Assembly: GCF_017313265.1 (NCBI RefSeq)
Contig: NZ_JAFLQZ010000011.1
Span: 62,001 to 126,000, forward strand
DNA from: Hymenobacter telluris
Lineage (GTDB): Bacteria > Bacteroidota > Bacteroidia > Cytophagales > Hymenobacteraceae
Length of the DNA stretch: 64,000 nt
Direction of reading: 5' to 3'
This document shows, piece by piece, positions 43,114 through 52,800 of this stretch. The translations under genes were made by a program, and so were the position numbers. How positions within the stretch are numbered: the first letter of the stretch is position 1; every line of letters starts with the position of its first letter. Under the pieces are notes generated by a model. It searched no databases, had not been told where the DNA came from, and saw only the letters and a program-made list of their open reading frames with translations.

Positions 43114-43121
43114 CAAAAGTA
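43114..43121 (-). promoter_or_regulatory. DUF4293 gene promoter -7 box
   Basis: Minus strand TACTTTTG, an exact TAnnTTTG match, in the gap divergent from the thiolase gene. Confidence 0.6.
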
Positions 43122-43158
43122 GCCAACATCAACTGGAAAAACGCATTCAAATCAGACA

Positions 43159-44361
43159 ATGCCCACTGCTTATATAGTTGACGCCGTTCGGACCCCCATC
43201 GGCAAATTTGGGGGTGCCCTCCACAGCGTCCGTCCCGATGACCTAGCTGCGCACGTACTGCGCGAACTAATGCGCCGCAACCCGAATGTGGATAAGGCAG
43301 CAATTGAAGATGTAATACTAGGCGCCGCCAACCAGGCCGGCGAAGACAACCGCAACGTAGCCCGCATGGCCGCGCTACTGGCCGGCTTGCCCATTACGGT
43401 GCCCGGCGTAACCGTGAACCGCCTGTGTGCCTCGGGCTTACAGAGCATTACCGATGCTTCCCGCGCCGTAATGGCCGGCGAAGGCGACGTGTACTTGGCG
43501 GGCGGTTCGGAGAGCATGACCCGTGCGCCGTTTGTAATGGCGAAGTCGGAAACGGCTTTCGGGCGCGAGCTGACGGCCCACGATACCACCCTGGGCTGGC
43601 GTTTCACCAACCCCAAGCTTAGCAAGATGCACCACCCGTACGCTATGGGCGAAACCGCCGAAAACGTAGCGCGCAAATACGGCATCACCCGGCTCGAGCA
43701 AGACGAGTTTGCGTTTGAGTCGCAGCGCCGCTACCACCGCGCCGCCGAGAAGGGCCGGTTCCGCAAGGAAATCGTGCCGGTATTTGTGGCCGCTCCGAAA
43801 GGAGATGCCGCGCTGTTTGACACCGACGAGCCGCCGCGCCTGAGCACCATCGAGAAGCTGGGTACCTTGAAGCCCGCTTTCCAACCCGTGGATGGCACCG
43901 TAACGGCCGGCAACTCGGCGGGTATCAACGACGGCGCCGCTGCTGTAATGGTAGCCAGCGAAGAGGCCGTGAAACGCTTCAACCTGAAGCCGCTGGCCCG
44001 AGTGGTCGGCTCGGCCTTTGCGGGCGTTGATCCGGCGTACATGGGCCTGGGGCCGGTGCCCGCCACCCAAAAGGTGCTGCAACGCACCGGCCTGACGTTG
44101 AACGACATTGGCCTGATTGAGCTGAACGAAGCATTTGCCGCGCAAAGCATTGCCTGCATCCGGGACCTGGGTTTGAACCCGGAAATTGTAAACGTGAACG
44201 GGGGCGCTATTGCCATCGGGCACCCGCTGGGTACCAGTGGCTCGCGCCTCACGGCCACATTGTTGCACGAAATGCAGCGCCGCCAGGATGTCAAGTATGG
44301 CCTCGTGACGATGTGCGTAGGTGTGGGCCAGGGCGCGGCCATCGTCTACGAAAAAGTATAG
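43159..44361 (+). CDS. Acetyl-CoA acyltransferase (thiolase, degradative type)
   Basis: A 400-residue thiolase, which splits 3-ketoacyl-CoA with CoA or condenses acyl-CoAs. The acyl-accepting Cys is C90 in NRLCASGLQS; the catalytic His is H355 in GGAIAIGHPLGTSG; the second Cys is C386 in TMCVGVGQGAA. The segment SMTRAPFVMAKSE resembles the beta-ketoadipyl-CoA thiolases (PcaF/PaaJ) as well as FadA. No other fatty-acid or aromatic-degradation gene is adjacent, so the physiological substrate is open. Confidence 0.93.
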   Translation: MPTAYIVDAVRTPIGKFGGALHSVRPDDLAAHVLRELMRRNPNVDKAAIEDVILGAANQAGEDNRNVARMAALLAGLPITVPGVTVNRLCASGLQSITDASRAVMAGEGDVYLAGGSESMTRAPFVMAKSETAFGRELTAHDTTLGWRFTNPKLSKMHHPYAMGETAENVARKYGITRLEQDEFAFESQRRYHRAAEKGRFRKEIVPVFVAAPKGDAALFDTDEPPRLSTIEKLGTLKPAFQPVDGTVTAGNSAGINDGAAAVMVASEEAVKRFNLKPLARVVGSAFAGVDPAYMGLGPVPATQKVLQRTGLTLNDIGLIELNEAFAAQSIACIRDLGLNPEIVNVNGGAIAIGHPLGTSGSRLTATLLHEMQRRQDVKYGLVTMCVGVGQGAAIVYEKV

Positions 44362-44456
44362 TTGGTTTATAGGTGTTGGTTTTTGGTTTTTTGATCAAGA
44401 TAACGAGCCGGCCTGTTAGACTAGTTAAAAACCAACACCTATAAACCAAAAACCAA
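44362..44456. repeat. Inverted arms of GGTTTATA/GGTGTT words
   Basis: The left arm 44362-44394 begins at the base after the thiolase stop; the right arm 44427-44456 ends 3 bp before the next ATG. A 23-bp segment is an exact inverted copy (core AACACCTATAAACC). Confidence 0.92.
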
Positions 44457-44459
44457 TCA

Positions 44460-44999
44460 ATGACCGACCCGCTGCTTGCGCCTACGCTGGAGCTGCCGCA
44501 ACCAGGAGCCCGGCTGCGGCCCTGGTCGTTTGCTGATGCCGCGGCGCTGGTAGAATACGCCAACGACCCGCGCATTGCCGAAAATCTGCGCGACACGTTT
44601 CCGTACCCGTACACCCAGCAGGACGCCGAGTTTTACCTGTGCCTGATGGCCGACCAGCAGCGCGACCTGCATTTGGCGTTTGAGGTAGGTGGCGTGGCCG
44701 TGGGCAGCGTGGGGGTGCACTTCAAAACCGACGTGCGCCGCCGCTCCGCCGAAATCGGCTACTGGCTGGGGCAGCCTTACTGGGGGCAAGGCCTGGCCAC
44801 CGTCGCCGTGCAGTGCGTAGCCGACTATGTATTCGCGCATTTCGACGTGTGCCGGCTCTACGCCGTGGTGTTTGAAACTAACCTTGCTTCAGCGAGGGTG
44901 CTGGAAAAGGCTGGGTTTGAACTGGAAGCCGTACTGCGCAAAAGCATCATCAAGAACAACCAGATGCTCGATTCACGGCTGTACGCTAAGGTGAATTAA
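44460..44999 (+). CDS. RimJ/RimL-type GNAT acetyltransferase
   Basis: A 179-residue acetyl-CoA-dependent N-acetyltransferase. It opens GARLRPWSFADAAALVEYA, and the central strand and coenzyme loop read IGYWLGQPYWGQGLATVAVQ, the characteristic signature of this subgroup. VFETNLASARVLEKAGFE closes the fold. Substrates of the subgroup include ribosomal protein N-termini and small amines. The stop codon lies inside the first unit of a GAATTAA tandem repeat. Confidence 0.9.
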   Translation: MTDPLLAPTLELPQPGARLRPWSFADAAALVEYANDPRIAENLRDTFPYPYTQQDAEFYLCLMADQQRDLHLAFEVGGVAVGSVGVHFKTDVRRRSAEIGYWLGQPYWGQGLATVAVQCVADYVFAHFDVCRLYAVVFETNLASARVLEKAGFELEAVLRKSIIKNNQMLDSRLYAKVN

Positions 45000-45155
45000 G
45001 AATTAAGAATTAAGAATTAAGAATTAAGAATTAAGAATTAAGAATTAAGAATTAAGAATTAAGAATTAAGAATGCGCTTTTCTGAGAGCATGTTGAATGA
45101 TAGAACGATAGTTGAACGGCCAATTTTTAATTCTTAATTCATAATTTTTAATTCC
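44993..45155. repeat. Eleven-copy GAATTAA tandem repeat with inverted partner arm
   Basis: Eleven perfect head-to-tail copies of the 7-mer GAATTAA run from 44993 to 45069, the first including the TAA stop of the acetyltransferase gene. A shorter inverted arm (45121-45154) contains TTAATTC three times with diverged bases and ends six bases before the TTG start of truA. Confidence 0.97.
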
Positions 45156-45160
45156 TTTCC

Positions 45161-45952
45161 TTGCGCTACTTCCTTCATTTAGCCTACGATGGCACCCGCT
45201 ACCACGGCTGGCAGGTGCAGCCCAACACGCTCACGGTGCAGCAGGAGCTAGACCGGTGCCTCTCGCAGGTACTGCGGCAGCCGGTGTACTCGCTGGGCAG
45301 TGGCCGTACTGATACGGGCGTGCACGCCAGCCACCAGGTAGCGCACTTCGAGGCCGACTTTCCGGCAACGCTGGACCTGGAAACGGCGCTGTACCGCTTC
45401 AACCGGGCCTTCCCGCCCGACATTGCCGCCTACGCCCTGCATCCGGTGCCCGATAACGCCCACGCTCGGTTCTCGGCCGATGCCCGCACCTACGAATACT
45501 ACGTGCGCCTCGTACCCGACCCATTTAGCGTGGGGCGGGCCCTGTACCTGGACCGTGCGCCGGACGTGGCCGCTATGAATGAAGCTGCCGCTACCCTGCT
45601 CGGCTCCCGCGACTTCACGGCCTTCTCGAAAGTGAAAGGCGGCGAGAACCACTACGTCTGCGTGGTGTACGAGGCCGGCTGGCACGTCATGCCCGGCGGA
45701 CTGATGTTCCGGATTCGGGCCAACCGGTTTGTGCGCGGCATGGTGCGGCTGGTGGTGGGTACGCTGCTGACGGTAGGCCGGGGCAAAATTACGCCCGCCC
45801 AGTTTCAGCAGATTCTGCACGCTCAGCGCCGGGTAGATGCCAGTGGCGCGGCCCCGGCCCAAGGCCTCTACCTAAGCCGCGTGGAGTATACACCCGACGT
45901 GGTGCCGCCCGAGCTACTGCCGCCGGGTTTGCCGTACTTTGTAGGACGTTAG
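45161..45952 (+). CDS. truA: tRNA pseudouridine synthase A
   Basis: A 263-residue enzyme that makes pseudouridine at positions 38-40 of tRNA anticodon arms. The catalytic Asp is D51 in GSGRTDTGVHA; the start RYFLHLAYDGTRYHGWQVQP is the canonical TruA opening, and IRANRFVRGMVR matches the later conserved block. The start codon is TTG at 45161, directly after the AT-rich inverted arm; no ATG is suitable. Length is normal. Confidence 0.95.
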   Translation: MRYFLHLAYDGTRYHGWQVQPNTLTVQQELDRCLSQVLRQPVYSLGSGRTDTGVHASHQVAHFEADFPATLDLETALYRFNRAFPPDIAAYALHPVPDNAHARFSADARTYEYYVRLVPDPFSVGRALYLDRAPDVAAMNEAAATLLGSRDFTAFSKVKGGENHYVCVVYEAGWHVMPGGLMFRIRANRFVRGMVRLVVGTLLTVGRGKITPAQFQQILHAQRRVDASGAAPAQGLYLSRVEYTPDVVPPELLPPGLPYFVGR

Positions 45953-45971
45953 TGCAAGTCGATAAGTGTGA

Positions 45972-46001
45972 ACGTCATGCTTCTACAAGCTCAGCATGAC
46001 G
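45972..46001. repeat. Short CGTCATGC palindrome (likely dispersed element)
   Basis: A 30-bp imperfect palindrome with CGTCATGC at one end and GCATGACG at the other, between truA and the ABC exporter gene. Confidence 0.6.
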
Positions 46002-46067
46002 ACCTAAAAAATCTACTGCAACTTCCGGTCGGCACGCCCGGTTATTAGTGCTTACTACCTCTCTATT

Positions 46068-47843
46068 TTGGAACCAACTACCGCTTCTGCCAAATCCGGC
46101 AATATCTTCGACTGGCAGGTGCTGCGCCGGCTGATGGTGTACGTGCGGCCGTATCGGCGCATTTTCTACCTGCTGGTCTTTCTGACGCTGGCGGCGGCGG
46201 TGCTCGGCACGCTGCGGCCGTTTCTCATCCAGCGCATGGTGGATGTAACCATCGAGGAAAACGACTGGCTCGGGCTCAACAAGATGTTTGGGCTGCTGCT
46301 CGTGCTGCTGGTGGCCAACTCTTTTGTGAGCTACCTGCAAACCTACTTCGGGGGCTGGCTGGGCCAGTACATCGTGCGTGATATTCGGGTGGATTTGTAC
46401 AAGCACATCCTCAACCTGCGCCTCAAGTTCTTCGACCGGACCCCCATCGGCGTACTCACCACCCGCAACATCTCCGACGTGGAAACCCTCTCCGACGTGT
46501 TCAGTGAGGGGCTGGCGGCTATGCTGGGCGACATTTTGCAGCTGGTGTTCATCATGGGCTTCATGTTCTACATCGACTGGCGGCTGACGCTGGTGAGCTT
46601 GTCGGTGATTCCGCCGCTGCTGTTCAGCACCTATGTGTTTAAGGAGAAGGTGAAGAAGTCGTTTCAGGAGGTGCGCACGGCCGTGGCCAGCCTCAACGCC
46701 TTCGTGCAGGAACACCTGACCGGCATGAACGTGGTGCAGATTTTCAACAACGAGGAGCGCGAGTACCGCAAGTTCCAGGCCCTGAACCAGGAGCACACCC
46801 GCGCCAACATCCGGTCGGTGCTGTACTACTCCATCTACTTCCCGGTGGCCGAAGTGCTGGGCGCGGTAGGGGTAGGGCTTCTGGTGTGGTACGCCGCGCA
46901 GGGCCAGATTGAGGGCACGATTTCCAAGGGCGCCCTCATTGCTTTTATCATGTACAATGCGTTGTTCTTTCGACCCATCCGGCAGATAGCCGACCGGTTC
47001 AATACCCTGCAATTAGGCCTAGTGAGCACCGAGCGGCTACTCAAACTACTCGACAGCCAGGACTTCATTCCCAACAACGGCACGCTGGCCCCGGCCACGT
47101 TGCGCGGTGAGGTGGAGTTCGAGAAGGTGTGGTTTGCGTACAACGAGGAAGAGTACGTGCTGCGCGACATCAGCTTCAAGGTGGAGCCCGGCCAGACCAT
47201 AGCGTTTGTGGGAGCCACCGGGGCCGGCAAAACCAGCATCATCAACCTGCTCAGCCGCTTCTACGACATCAACAAAGGCCACATCAAGGTAGATGGCCAC
47301 GACTTGCAGGACTACGACCTGAGTGCGCTGCGCCGCCATATTGGAGTGGTGTTGCAGGATGTGTTCCTATTTGCGGGCACCATCCGCGACAATATCACGC
47401 TGGGCAGCCAGGACATCACCGATGAGCAGATTTGGGAAGCCGCCGACCTAGTGGGCGCCCGCCGTTTCATCGAGCGGCTGCCCGGCTCCCTCGATTACCC
47501 GGTAATGGAGCGCGGTGCCACGCTTTCGGTGGGGCAGCGGCAGCTCATTAGCTTTGTGCGGGCCATGGTGTACCAGCCCACGATTATCGTGCTCGACGAA
47601 GCCACCTCGTCAGTTGACTCGGAAACCGAGGAGCTGATTCAGGCGGCCATCGAGAAGCTGATGCAGGGCCGCACCTCGCTGGTTATTGCCCACCGCCTGA
47701 GCACCATCCAGAAAGCCGACCGTATCATTGTGATGGACCGCGGCGAAATCAAGGAGTCGGGCCGCCACGAGGAACTGCTGCGCCAGAGTGGCTACTATGC
47801 CCAGCTCTATCAGATGCAATACCGCGACGTGCTGAAGGCATAA
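46068..47843 (+). CDS. ABC exporter, fused permease and ATPase (MsbA-like)
   Basis: A 591-residue half-transporter expected to work as a homodimer in the inner membrane. The N-terminal domain has about six helices (RIFYLLVFLTLAAAVLG first). The ATPase domain has Walker A GATGAGKTS, the signature LSVGQRQLI, Walker B IIVLDEATSS and the switch His in VIAHRLST. The start is TTG at 46068. Such exporters move lipids, lipid A precursors, peptides or drugs; the substrate is not apparent. A similar but distinct exporter lies at 60.4-62.2 kb. Confidence 0.93.
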   Translation: MEPTTASAKSGNIFDWQVLRRLMVYVRPYRRIFYLLVFLTLAAAVLGTLRPFLIQRMVDVTIEENDWLGLNKMFGLLLVLLVANSFVSYLQTYFGGWLGQYIVRDIRVDLYKHILNLRLKFFDRTPIGVLTTRNISDVETLSDVFSEGLAAMLGDILQLVFIMGFMFYIDWRLTLVSLSVIPPLLFSTYVFKEKVKKSFQEVRTAVASLNAFVQEHLTGMNVVQIFNNEEREYRKFQALNQEHTRANIRSVLYYSIYFPVAEVLGAVGVGLLVWYAAQGQIEGTISKGALIAFIMYNALFFRPIRQIADRFNTLQLGLVSTERLLKLLDSQDFIPNNGTLAPATLRGEVEFEKVWFAYNEEEYVLRDISFKVEPGQTIAFVGATGAGKTSIINLLSRFYDINKGHIKVDGHDLQDYDLSALRRHIGVVLQDVFLFAGTIRDNITLGSQDITDEQIWEAADLVGARRFIERLPGSLDYPVMERGATLSVGQRQLISFVRAMVYQPTIIVLDEATSSVDSETEELIQAAIEKLMQGRTSLVIAHRLSTIQKADRIIVMDRGEIKESGRHEELLRQSGYYAQLYQMQYRDVLKA

Positions 47844-47845
47844 GT

Positions 47846-47970
47846 AAGGATGATTGGATGAGGGAATGAAAGGATGACTGGATGAAGACGAATTAGATTT
47901 ATGTCTCTTCTCTTTCTAGCCGCTATCCTTTCGTTTCCTCATCCAATCATCATTTCATTCAATCATTTCT
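47846..47970. repeat. Inverted arms of 8-bp GGATGA words
   Basis: The left arm 47846-47886, three bases after the stop codon, has AAGGATGA, TTGGATGA, CTGGATGA in 8-bp register. The right arm 47921-47970 has inverted GATGATTG/GATGAGGA words and ends 6 bp before the next ATG. Confidence 0.9.
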
Positions 47971-47976
47971 TTAAGA

Positions 47977-48501
47977 ATGAACCGTATTTTCCTTATTCTT
48001 TCCCTGCTGCTCATCGTAGCAGTTGGCGTAGCGTACTACGTGCTGGGTGGCTTCAAAACGGCCGAAGTAAAGCTGGAAACCACCGCGCAACCCGTATTCG
48101 TGGCCGGCAAATACTTTGAAGGTCCGGCCAGCAGCGAGGCCTTTGGCGACCTGACGCGCGAGGCCTACGAAATCCGCACCTCGGGTAAGCTCAATGGTAC
48201 CTTCGGCAACATCTTCTACAACGACCCCGCCACGTCCAGCGAAGCCGCCGAGGTGTTTGTGGGGCTGATTGTGGACGATACTACCTCCCAGAAGCTGCCA
48301 GCTGGCTACCGGTACCGGGTATTCCCAGCGGGGCAGCGGGTGTTGCATTCCACCATCGAAGCCAGTTACCTGGTAGCTCCCGGCAAACTCTACACCGGCG
48401 TCAAGTCAACGGCCCAGGCGCAAAGCCTCACCTTGCAGAACATCTACCTGGAACGGTTTCCGACCACCGGCCCCGTGGAAGTATGGGCCGTAGTGAAATA
48501 G
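47977..48501 (+). CDS. Membrane-anchored GyrI-like domain protein
   Basis: A 174-residue protein with one N-terminal helix (IFLILSLLLIVAVGVAYYVLG) followed by a soluble domain that looks like the GyrI/effector-binding fold: two strand-helix units around FVAGKYFEGPASSEAFGDL and YRYRVFPAGQRVLHSTIE, ending LERFPTTGPVEVWAVVK. GyrI-like domains bind small molecules; membrane-anchored versions are known from eukaryotic TEX264. The likely location is the periplasmic face. Assignment rests on pattern only. Confidence 0.65.
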   Translation: MNRIFLILSLLLIVAVGVAYYVLGGFKTAEVKLETTAQPVFVAGKYFEGPASSEAFGDLTREAYEIRTSGKLNGTFGNIFYNDPATSSEAAEVFVGLIVDDTTSQKLPAGYRYRVFPAGQRVLHSTIEASYLVAPGKLYTGVKSTAQAQSLTLQNIYLERFPTTGPVEVWAVVK

Positions 48502-48521
48502 ATTCACCTAAGCCTGACATG

Positions 48522-48558
48522 AAACGAGTTCCTTCGCACAGTGCGAAGGAACTCGTTT
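48522..48558. terminator. Bidirectional terminator
   Basis: Perfect stem AAACGAGTTCCTTCGCA / TGCGAAGGAACTCGTTT with a 3-nt loop, between the GyrI-like gene and the convergent barrel gene. Confidence 0.85.
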
Positions 48559-48576
48559 ATTTGCATATCGAGCCTG

Positions 48577-49305
48577 TTAGTTGCCTAAGTGGAATGATGC
48601 ACCGATAGCCAAGTTCTGAAGGCCAAAATTAGCCCCAAAGTCGCTGCTACTGCCCTCTGAGCTGCCGGGTTGAAGCTGCCCGTTCTGCTGCTTGTTCTTC
48701 AATTTTGAGTACACCAGATTGCCTAGCGTGAGCTCTATCCCTATTTTCTTGGTAGGAAAATATACGAAGCCGGGAGTCAGGTTGCCGTAGCCGCCGGTTG
48801 CTTTATTCTCATAAGAATAGCTCTGCGTGCCATTCTGGCCCCTGGTGTCACTGCTATTTTTGTTTGTCTGGCGTTGGTAGCCGCCGGAAAGCTGCCCGTA
48901 GAAGCCCAGATTCTCCATTATCATGGTGTAGTACCGTACAAACGGACCTACAGACACCGTTGTGTTGCGGTACGTATACTTGTTTACAAATTCACTGCTG
49001 CCGCTGAAGCTCTCTGTTCGATTGTCGGTACGCTTAGAGGTAGATGTGACACCCACAACCCCTACCGCCAGCCTGTCGGCAACAAAGAAGCCAAGCTGAG
49101 GCGCGAAGTTGAAGCCCGACTGCTTGGCTTCCTGCTTGATAGTAGTTGGTGGTAGTCCGGCATTTGTCGTGTTGGATTCACTTTCCGATTGAGCGTAATT
49201 CACCTGCCCGCTTATAAGCAACTTGCCGGCTTCTGTTTGTGCTTGGGCGGCGCCAATAGTTAAGCTTAGTGCTAGCGCACTTACAATTGTTTTTTGGGTT
49301 CTCAT
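48577..49305 (-). CDS. Outer-membrane beta-barrel protein
   Basis: A 242-residue predicted barrel with a signal peptide (TIVSALALSLTIGAAQAQ) and strands of alternating pattern: GKLLISGQVNYAQSES, FNFAPQLGFFVADRLAVGVV, TTVSVGPFVRYYTMIMENLG and GLQNLAIGASFHLGN at the end. The loops are Ser/Thr/Asn-rich (SESESNTTNAG; QNGTQSYSYENK). It belongs to the general small-porin type of Bacteroidota; function unknown. Confidence 0.82.
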   Translation of the reverse strand: MRTQKTIVSALALSLTIGAAQAQTEAGKLLISGQVNYAQSESESNTTNAGLPPTTIKQEAKQSGFNFAPQLGFFVADRLAVGVVGVTSTSKRTDNRTESFSGSSEFVNKYTYRNTTVSVGPFVRYYTMIMENLGFYGQLSGGYQRQTNKNSSDTRGQNGTQSYSYENKATGGYGNLTPGFVYFPTKKIGIELTLGNLVYSKLKNKQQNGQLQPGSSEGSSSDFGANFGLQNLAIGASFHLGN

Positions 49306-49478
49306 AAGACTGGAATAGATAAAAGAAGGAGGAAAAGTACGCCTCCAACGCGCTATTCGGCAGGATTATTTAGAGTAGCTGGATTTATATATTTTATTAA
49401 AAACAGGCCTGCGCGCGCAATAAAAGCCAAGCACTATAGTAGCTAGGTAATTGGAAGCAGCATGTGGGAAACGTCCAC

Positions 49479-49709
49479 TTACGCTAGCAGGTAATCTTGG
49501 GCGGTTTGCTGGCAGCGGATGGAAGTAATTTGCAATCCTAGCAGGTGCGGGCTCCGAAACTGCTCGTACAAATCAGTGAATACCTCATTCAGCTCTGGGG
49601 TTTCGCTCAGGCGGTGGTGGCACACCTGATGCGTGTTTACCACGTGGCCGTCTTGAAATTCAGCTAGCGTGAGTTGGTAGCAAACTGTATACTGGGGTTC
49701 CTTTTTCAT
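49479..49709 (-). CDS. Hypothetical 76-residue protein
   Basis: A short soluble protein (starting KKEPQYTVCYQLTLAEFQDG) with His/Cys-containing VVNTHQVCHHRLSE and a helical tail (DLYEQFRSPHLLG). No family recognised. It is isolated, with an AT-rich upstream region holding TATATTTA boxes one base from the -7 consensus. Plausible as a gene because of its composition, but not certain. Confidence 0.5.
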   Translation of the reverse strand: MKKEPQYTVCYQLTLAEFQDGHVVNTHQVCHHRLSETPELNEVFTDLYEQFRSPHLLGLQITSIRCQQTAQDYLLA

Positions 49710-49832
49710 AGTCGTTGGAAGAAAGGACAGAGACAGAATAGAATTGTAAAGCTAATATATTTAGTATTAAATCCACTATATTTAGTAGAAAAAAGAATTG
49801 TTCTGAGTACCTGTGGCACGTGTGGCGCAATA

Positions 49833-49862
49833 AAAAACGCTGACCCAAGGGCCAGCGTTTTT
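49833..49862 (-). terminator. Terminator after the Fn3 adhesin gene
   Basis: Stem AAAAACGCTG / CAGCGTTTTT, extended by ACCC/GGGC with one mismatch, about 30 bp beyond the stop. Confidence 0.75.
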
Positions 49863-49890
49863 CGCTTTTGGTATCGTCAGGAACCAACTT

Positions 49891-52800
49891 TTACTCTACT
49901 ACAAGCCGCTTGATGAGGACGCCTTCGGTGGTAGTTAAGTGCAGCGAATACACTCCGCGTGGTAGAGTAGCCACCTCAAAAGAGGTTTTTACGCCACCCG
50001 CAGCTGCTGCCAGCGTGCGTTGCATTACCTGCTGACCGAGCGTATTGTAAAGCGTAGTGCTTACAGTTTTGCGGGTGAGCGAAGCCGGTATATCCAGCCA
50101 GAACACCTGTTGTGCCGGGTTGGGGTACAGGCCAATCAGCTTGGCCAGTGCCACTTGGCGGGTGGAAGCCACCAGCGTTGAGAAGGCAACGTTGGCCGTG
50201 GGCACCGACGTGGTGCCGCCAGTGCAGTTGCTGGTTACCCGCACGGTGTAGGCCGTATTGGCAAGCAAGCCGCTTAGTACCACCGGCGAAGCAGTTGGAG
50301 CAGGCGTTACGGTTTGCGCCGTGCCGTTCTGCGGCGTGTAGGTGACGGTGTAGCTGGTGTTGCCGGCACCCGGTGTGAAGCTCACGCTGGCCGAGGTTGC
50401 CGTGATGCTGCTAACCGCCACGTTCGTTACCGGTGGGCAAACCGGCAAGGCCAGCGTGGTGAACGTGGTAGTAGCTGCCGCAGAAGTCTGCCCGGCGCCA
50501 CAGTTGCTTACTATACTCACCGTGTATAGAGTGGCCGGAGTAAGACCCGCCAGCGCTACCGGTGAACTGGTTGGAGCGGGCGTTACGGTGGTGGCTGTAC
50601 CGCCCTGCGGCGTGTACGTGACGGTATAGCTAGTGCCGGCACTGGCCGGGGTGAACGTCAAACTGGCCGACGTAGTGGTAATGGCCGTGGCCGTGAGGTT
50701 GGTAACGGGGTTACAGGGCGGTAGCGCCAGCGTGGTGAAGGAAACGGTGGCGGCTGGCGAGGTCTGGCCCGGTGCGCAGCTTGATACAATGCTGACGGTG
50801 TACGTAGTGGCTGGCGTAAGGCCCGTAAGCACGACGGGTGAAGCCGTGGGGTTGGGCGTTACCGTTTGGGCGGTGCCACCTTGGGCGGTGTACGTAACGG
50901 TGTAGCTGGTGCCATTGCCTACTCCAAACGAAATGCTGGCCGAGGTAGTGGTGATGTTGCTGGCCGCCAGGTTCACTGGCGGCAGGCAAGCCGTGGTGGT
51001 AAACGTGGTAGTGGCCGGGGCCGAGGTTTCGCCAGGGGCGCAGTTGCTCACAACACTCACCGTGTACGTAGTGCCAGGAGTGAGGCCAGATAAGGTTACC
51101 GGTGAGGCAGTAGGCGCTGGGGTAACCGTAGTGGCCGTGCCCCCCTGCGGCGTGTACGTGACGGTGTAGCTGGTGCCTGCCGTTGGGGGCGTAAAGGCAA
51201 CGCTGGCCGTGGTAGTGGTAATGGCCGTAACAGTTAGGTTGGTGGGGGCCGGGCACGGTGGGTCCGTCACGGCGCACAAGGTAAACTGGCCGGGCGTGCC
51301 GCCGCCAATCTGCCAGGCGCGGGCATAAATGGTGCTGCCCGGCGTGAGGTTCGTGGCGCGCACCTGCGAGAAATTACCAGTGCCGAAGTTGTCGTTGCAG
51401 CCCACCGAAGTCAGGGCGCCGCAAGTGCCCGAGTACAGCTGCAAGCCCGTGTCCGTAACCGAACTGCCAGTAACGGCCCCAGTGCTTACCTGCACCACAC
51501 CGTTGGCGGGCACCACCAGCGTAAACCATACGTCATTCACTACGCCATTGCCGCAGGTGGGGGCCGGTACCGGAGTTGCTGAGGCCGTAGCGCCCACCGT
51601 GGTGCTAGTAACCGGCGCGCAGGTGGTGCTTACCGTAAGAGCGGTAGCGCCCGCGCAGTCGTCGTTGGCGGGAGCGGGGGCCAACGTAGTGAAGGTAAGC
51701 GCCAGCGGCAAGCCCTGCCCCGCCGTGCAGTTCGACTGAATGGTGACGGTATATACCGTGCTGGGCGTCAGGCCAGTAAAGTTGACAGGCGAGGTAGTGG
51801 AATTTGGCGTTACCACCGAAACCGTGCCGCCCTGCGCCGTGTACGTGACGGTGTAGCTGGAAACCGAAGTGCCCGCCACCGGCGTGAAAGCCAACGACGC
51901 CGAAGTGCTGGTAACGTTGTTGATGGCTACGTTGGTAACGTTCGGGCAGACCACATCCGTCTGGGCGCAGATGGTGAAAGCCCCACCCGCAAACTGCCCG
52001 AACGGCCACACCCGCGCATACACCGTGCTGCCCGGCGTCAGGCCGGTACGCCGCAACAACGAGAAGTTGCCGTTGGGCGAACTGTCATCGTCGCAGCCCA
52101 GCAGCGTGAGGGTGCCGCAGCTGCCTGAGTATAAAGCCAGGCCGGTATCCGTGAGCGGGCTGCCCGTAGCGGGGCCGGTTTCAACTTGCAGAGTGCCGCT
52201 GGCTGGTACCACTATGCTGTACCACACGTCACTGGAGTTGTTGAAGCCAGCGCAGCCCGGTGCAGGAACCCCCGCCGACGTGGTAGCTCCAAGGGTGTTA
52301 CCCGTAACCAACGCCCCGCAGGTGCCAATTCCTACACTACTAATAGGAGTGGACCCCGCGCAGTTATCATTGGCCGGAGCCGCCGAGGAGGCAGTAAACG
52401 TGCGGGTCAGAACCGAGCCCACGCCAGCCGGACACACACTTTGCAGCGTAACAGTGTACGTAACCCCCGAAGTCAGCCCCGACAGCGTAACCGGCGAGCC
52501 AGTGGCGGTGAGGGTGGTAGTAGGCCCGCCGCCCTGCGGCGTGAAGGTTACATTGTAGCTGGTGGCGTTGCCGCTGGGCGTAAACGAGAGACTGGCCGAC
52601 GTGGTAGAAAGACCCGCAATGGCAAGGTTGGTCGGGTCGGGGCAGGCAGCGGCACCGGTTACGCAAATCGTAAACGGCCCCCGAATGCTGTTGTCGTTCT
52701 GGCCGGCTACCATTACGTAATACGTGGTATTGGGCGTGAGCGTGGTGGCGCTCAGAGGCAAAGCCGGGCCGTTGGCACTCTGCGAGCAGCCAATCTGGGT

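Noticed and set aside
44993..45069. Possible CRISPR array
   Set aside because: The units are 7 bp with no spacers; it is a simple tandem repeat.
45975..47012. 345-residue minus-strand frame opposite the ABC exporter
   Set aside because: It is His/Gln/Val-rich and matches no protein; the exporter frame is unambiguous.
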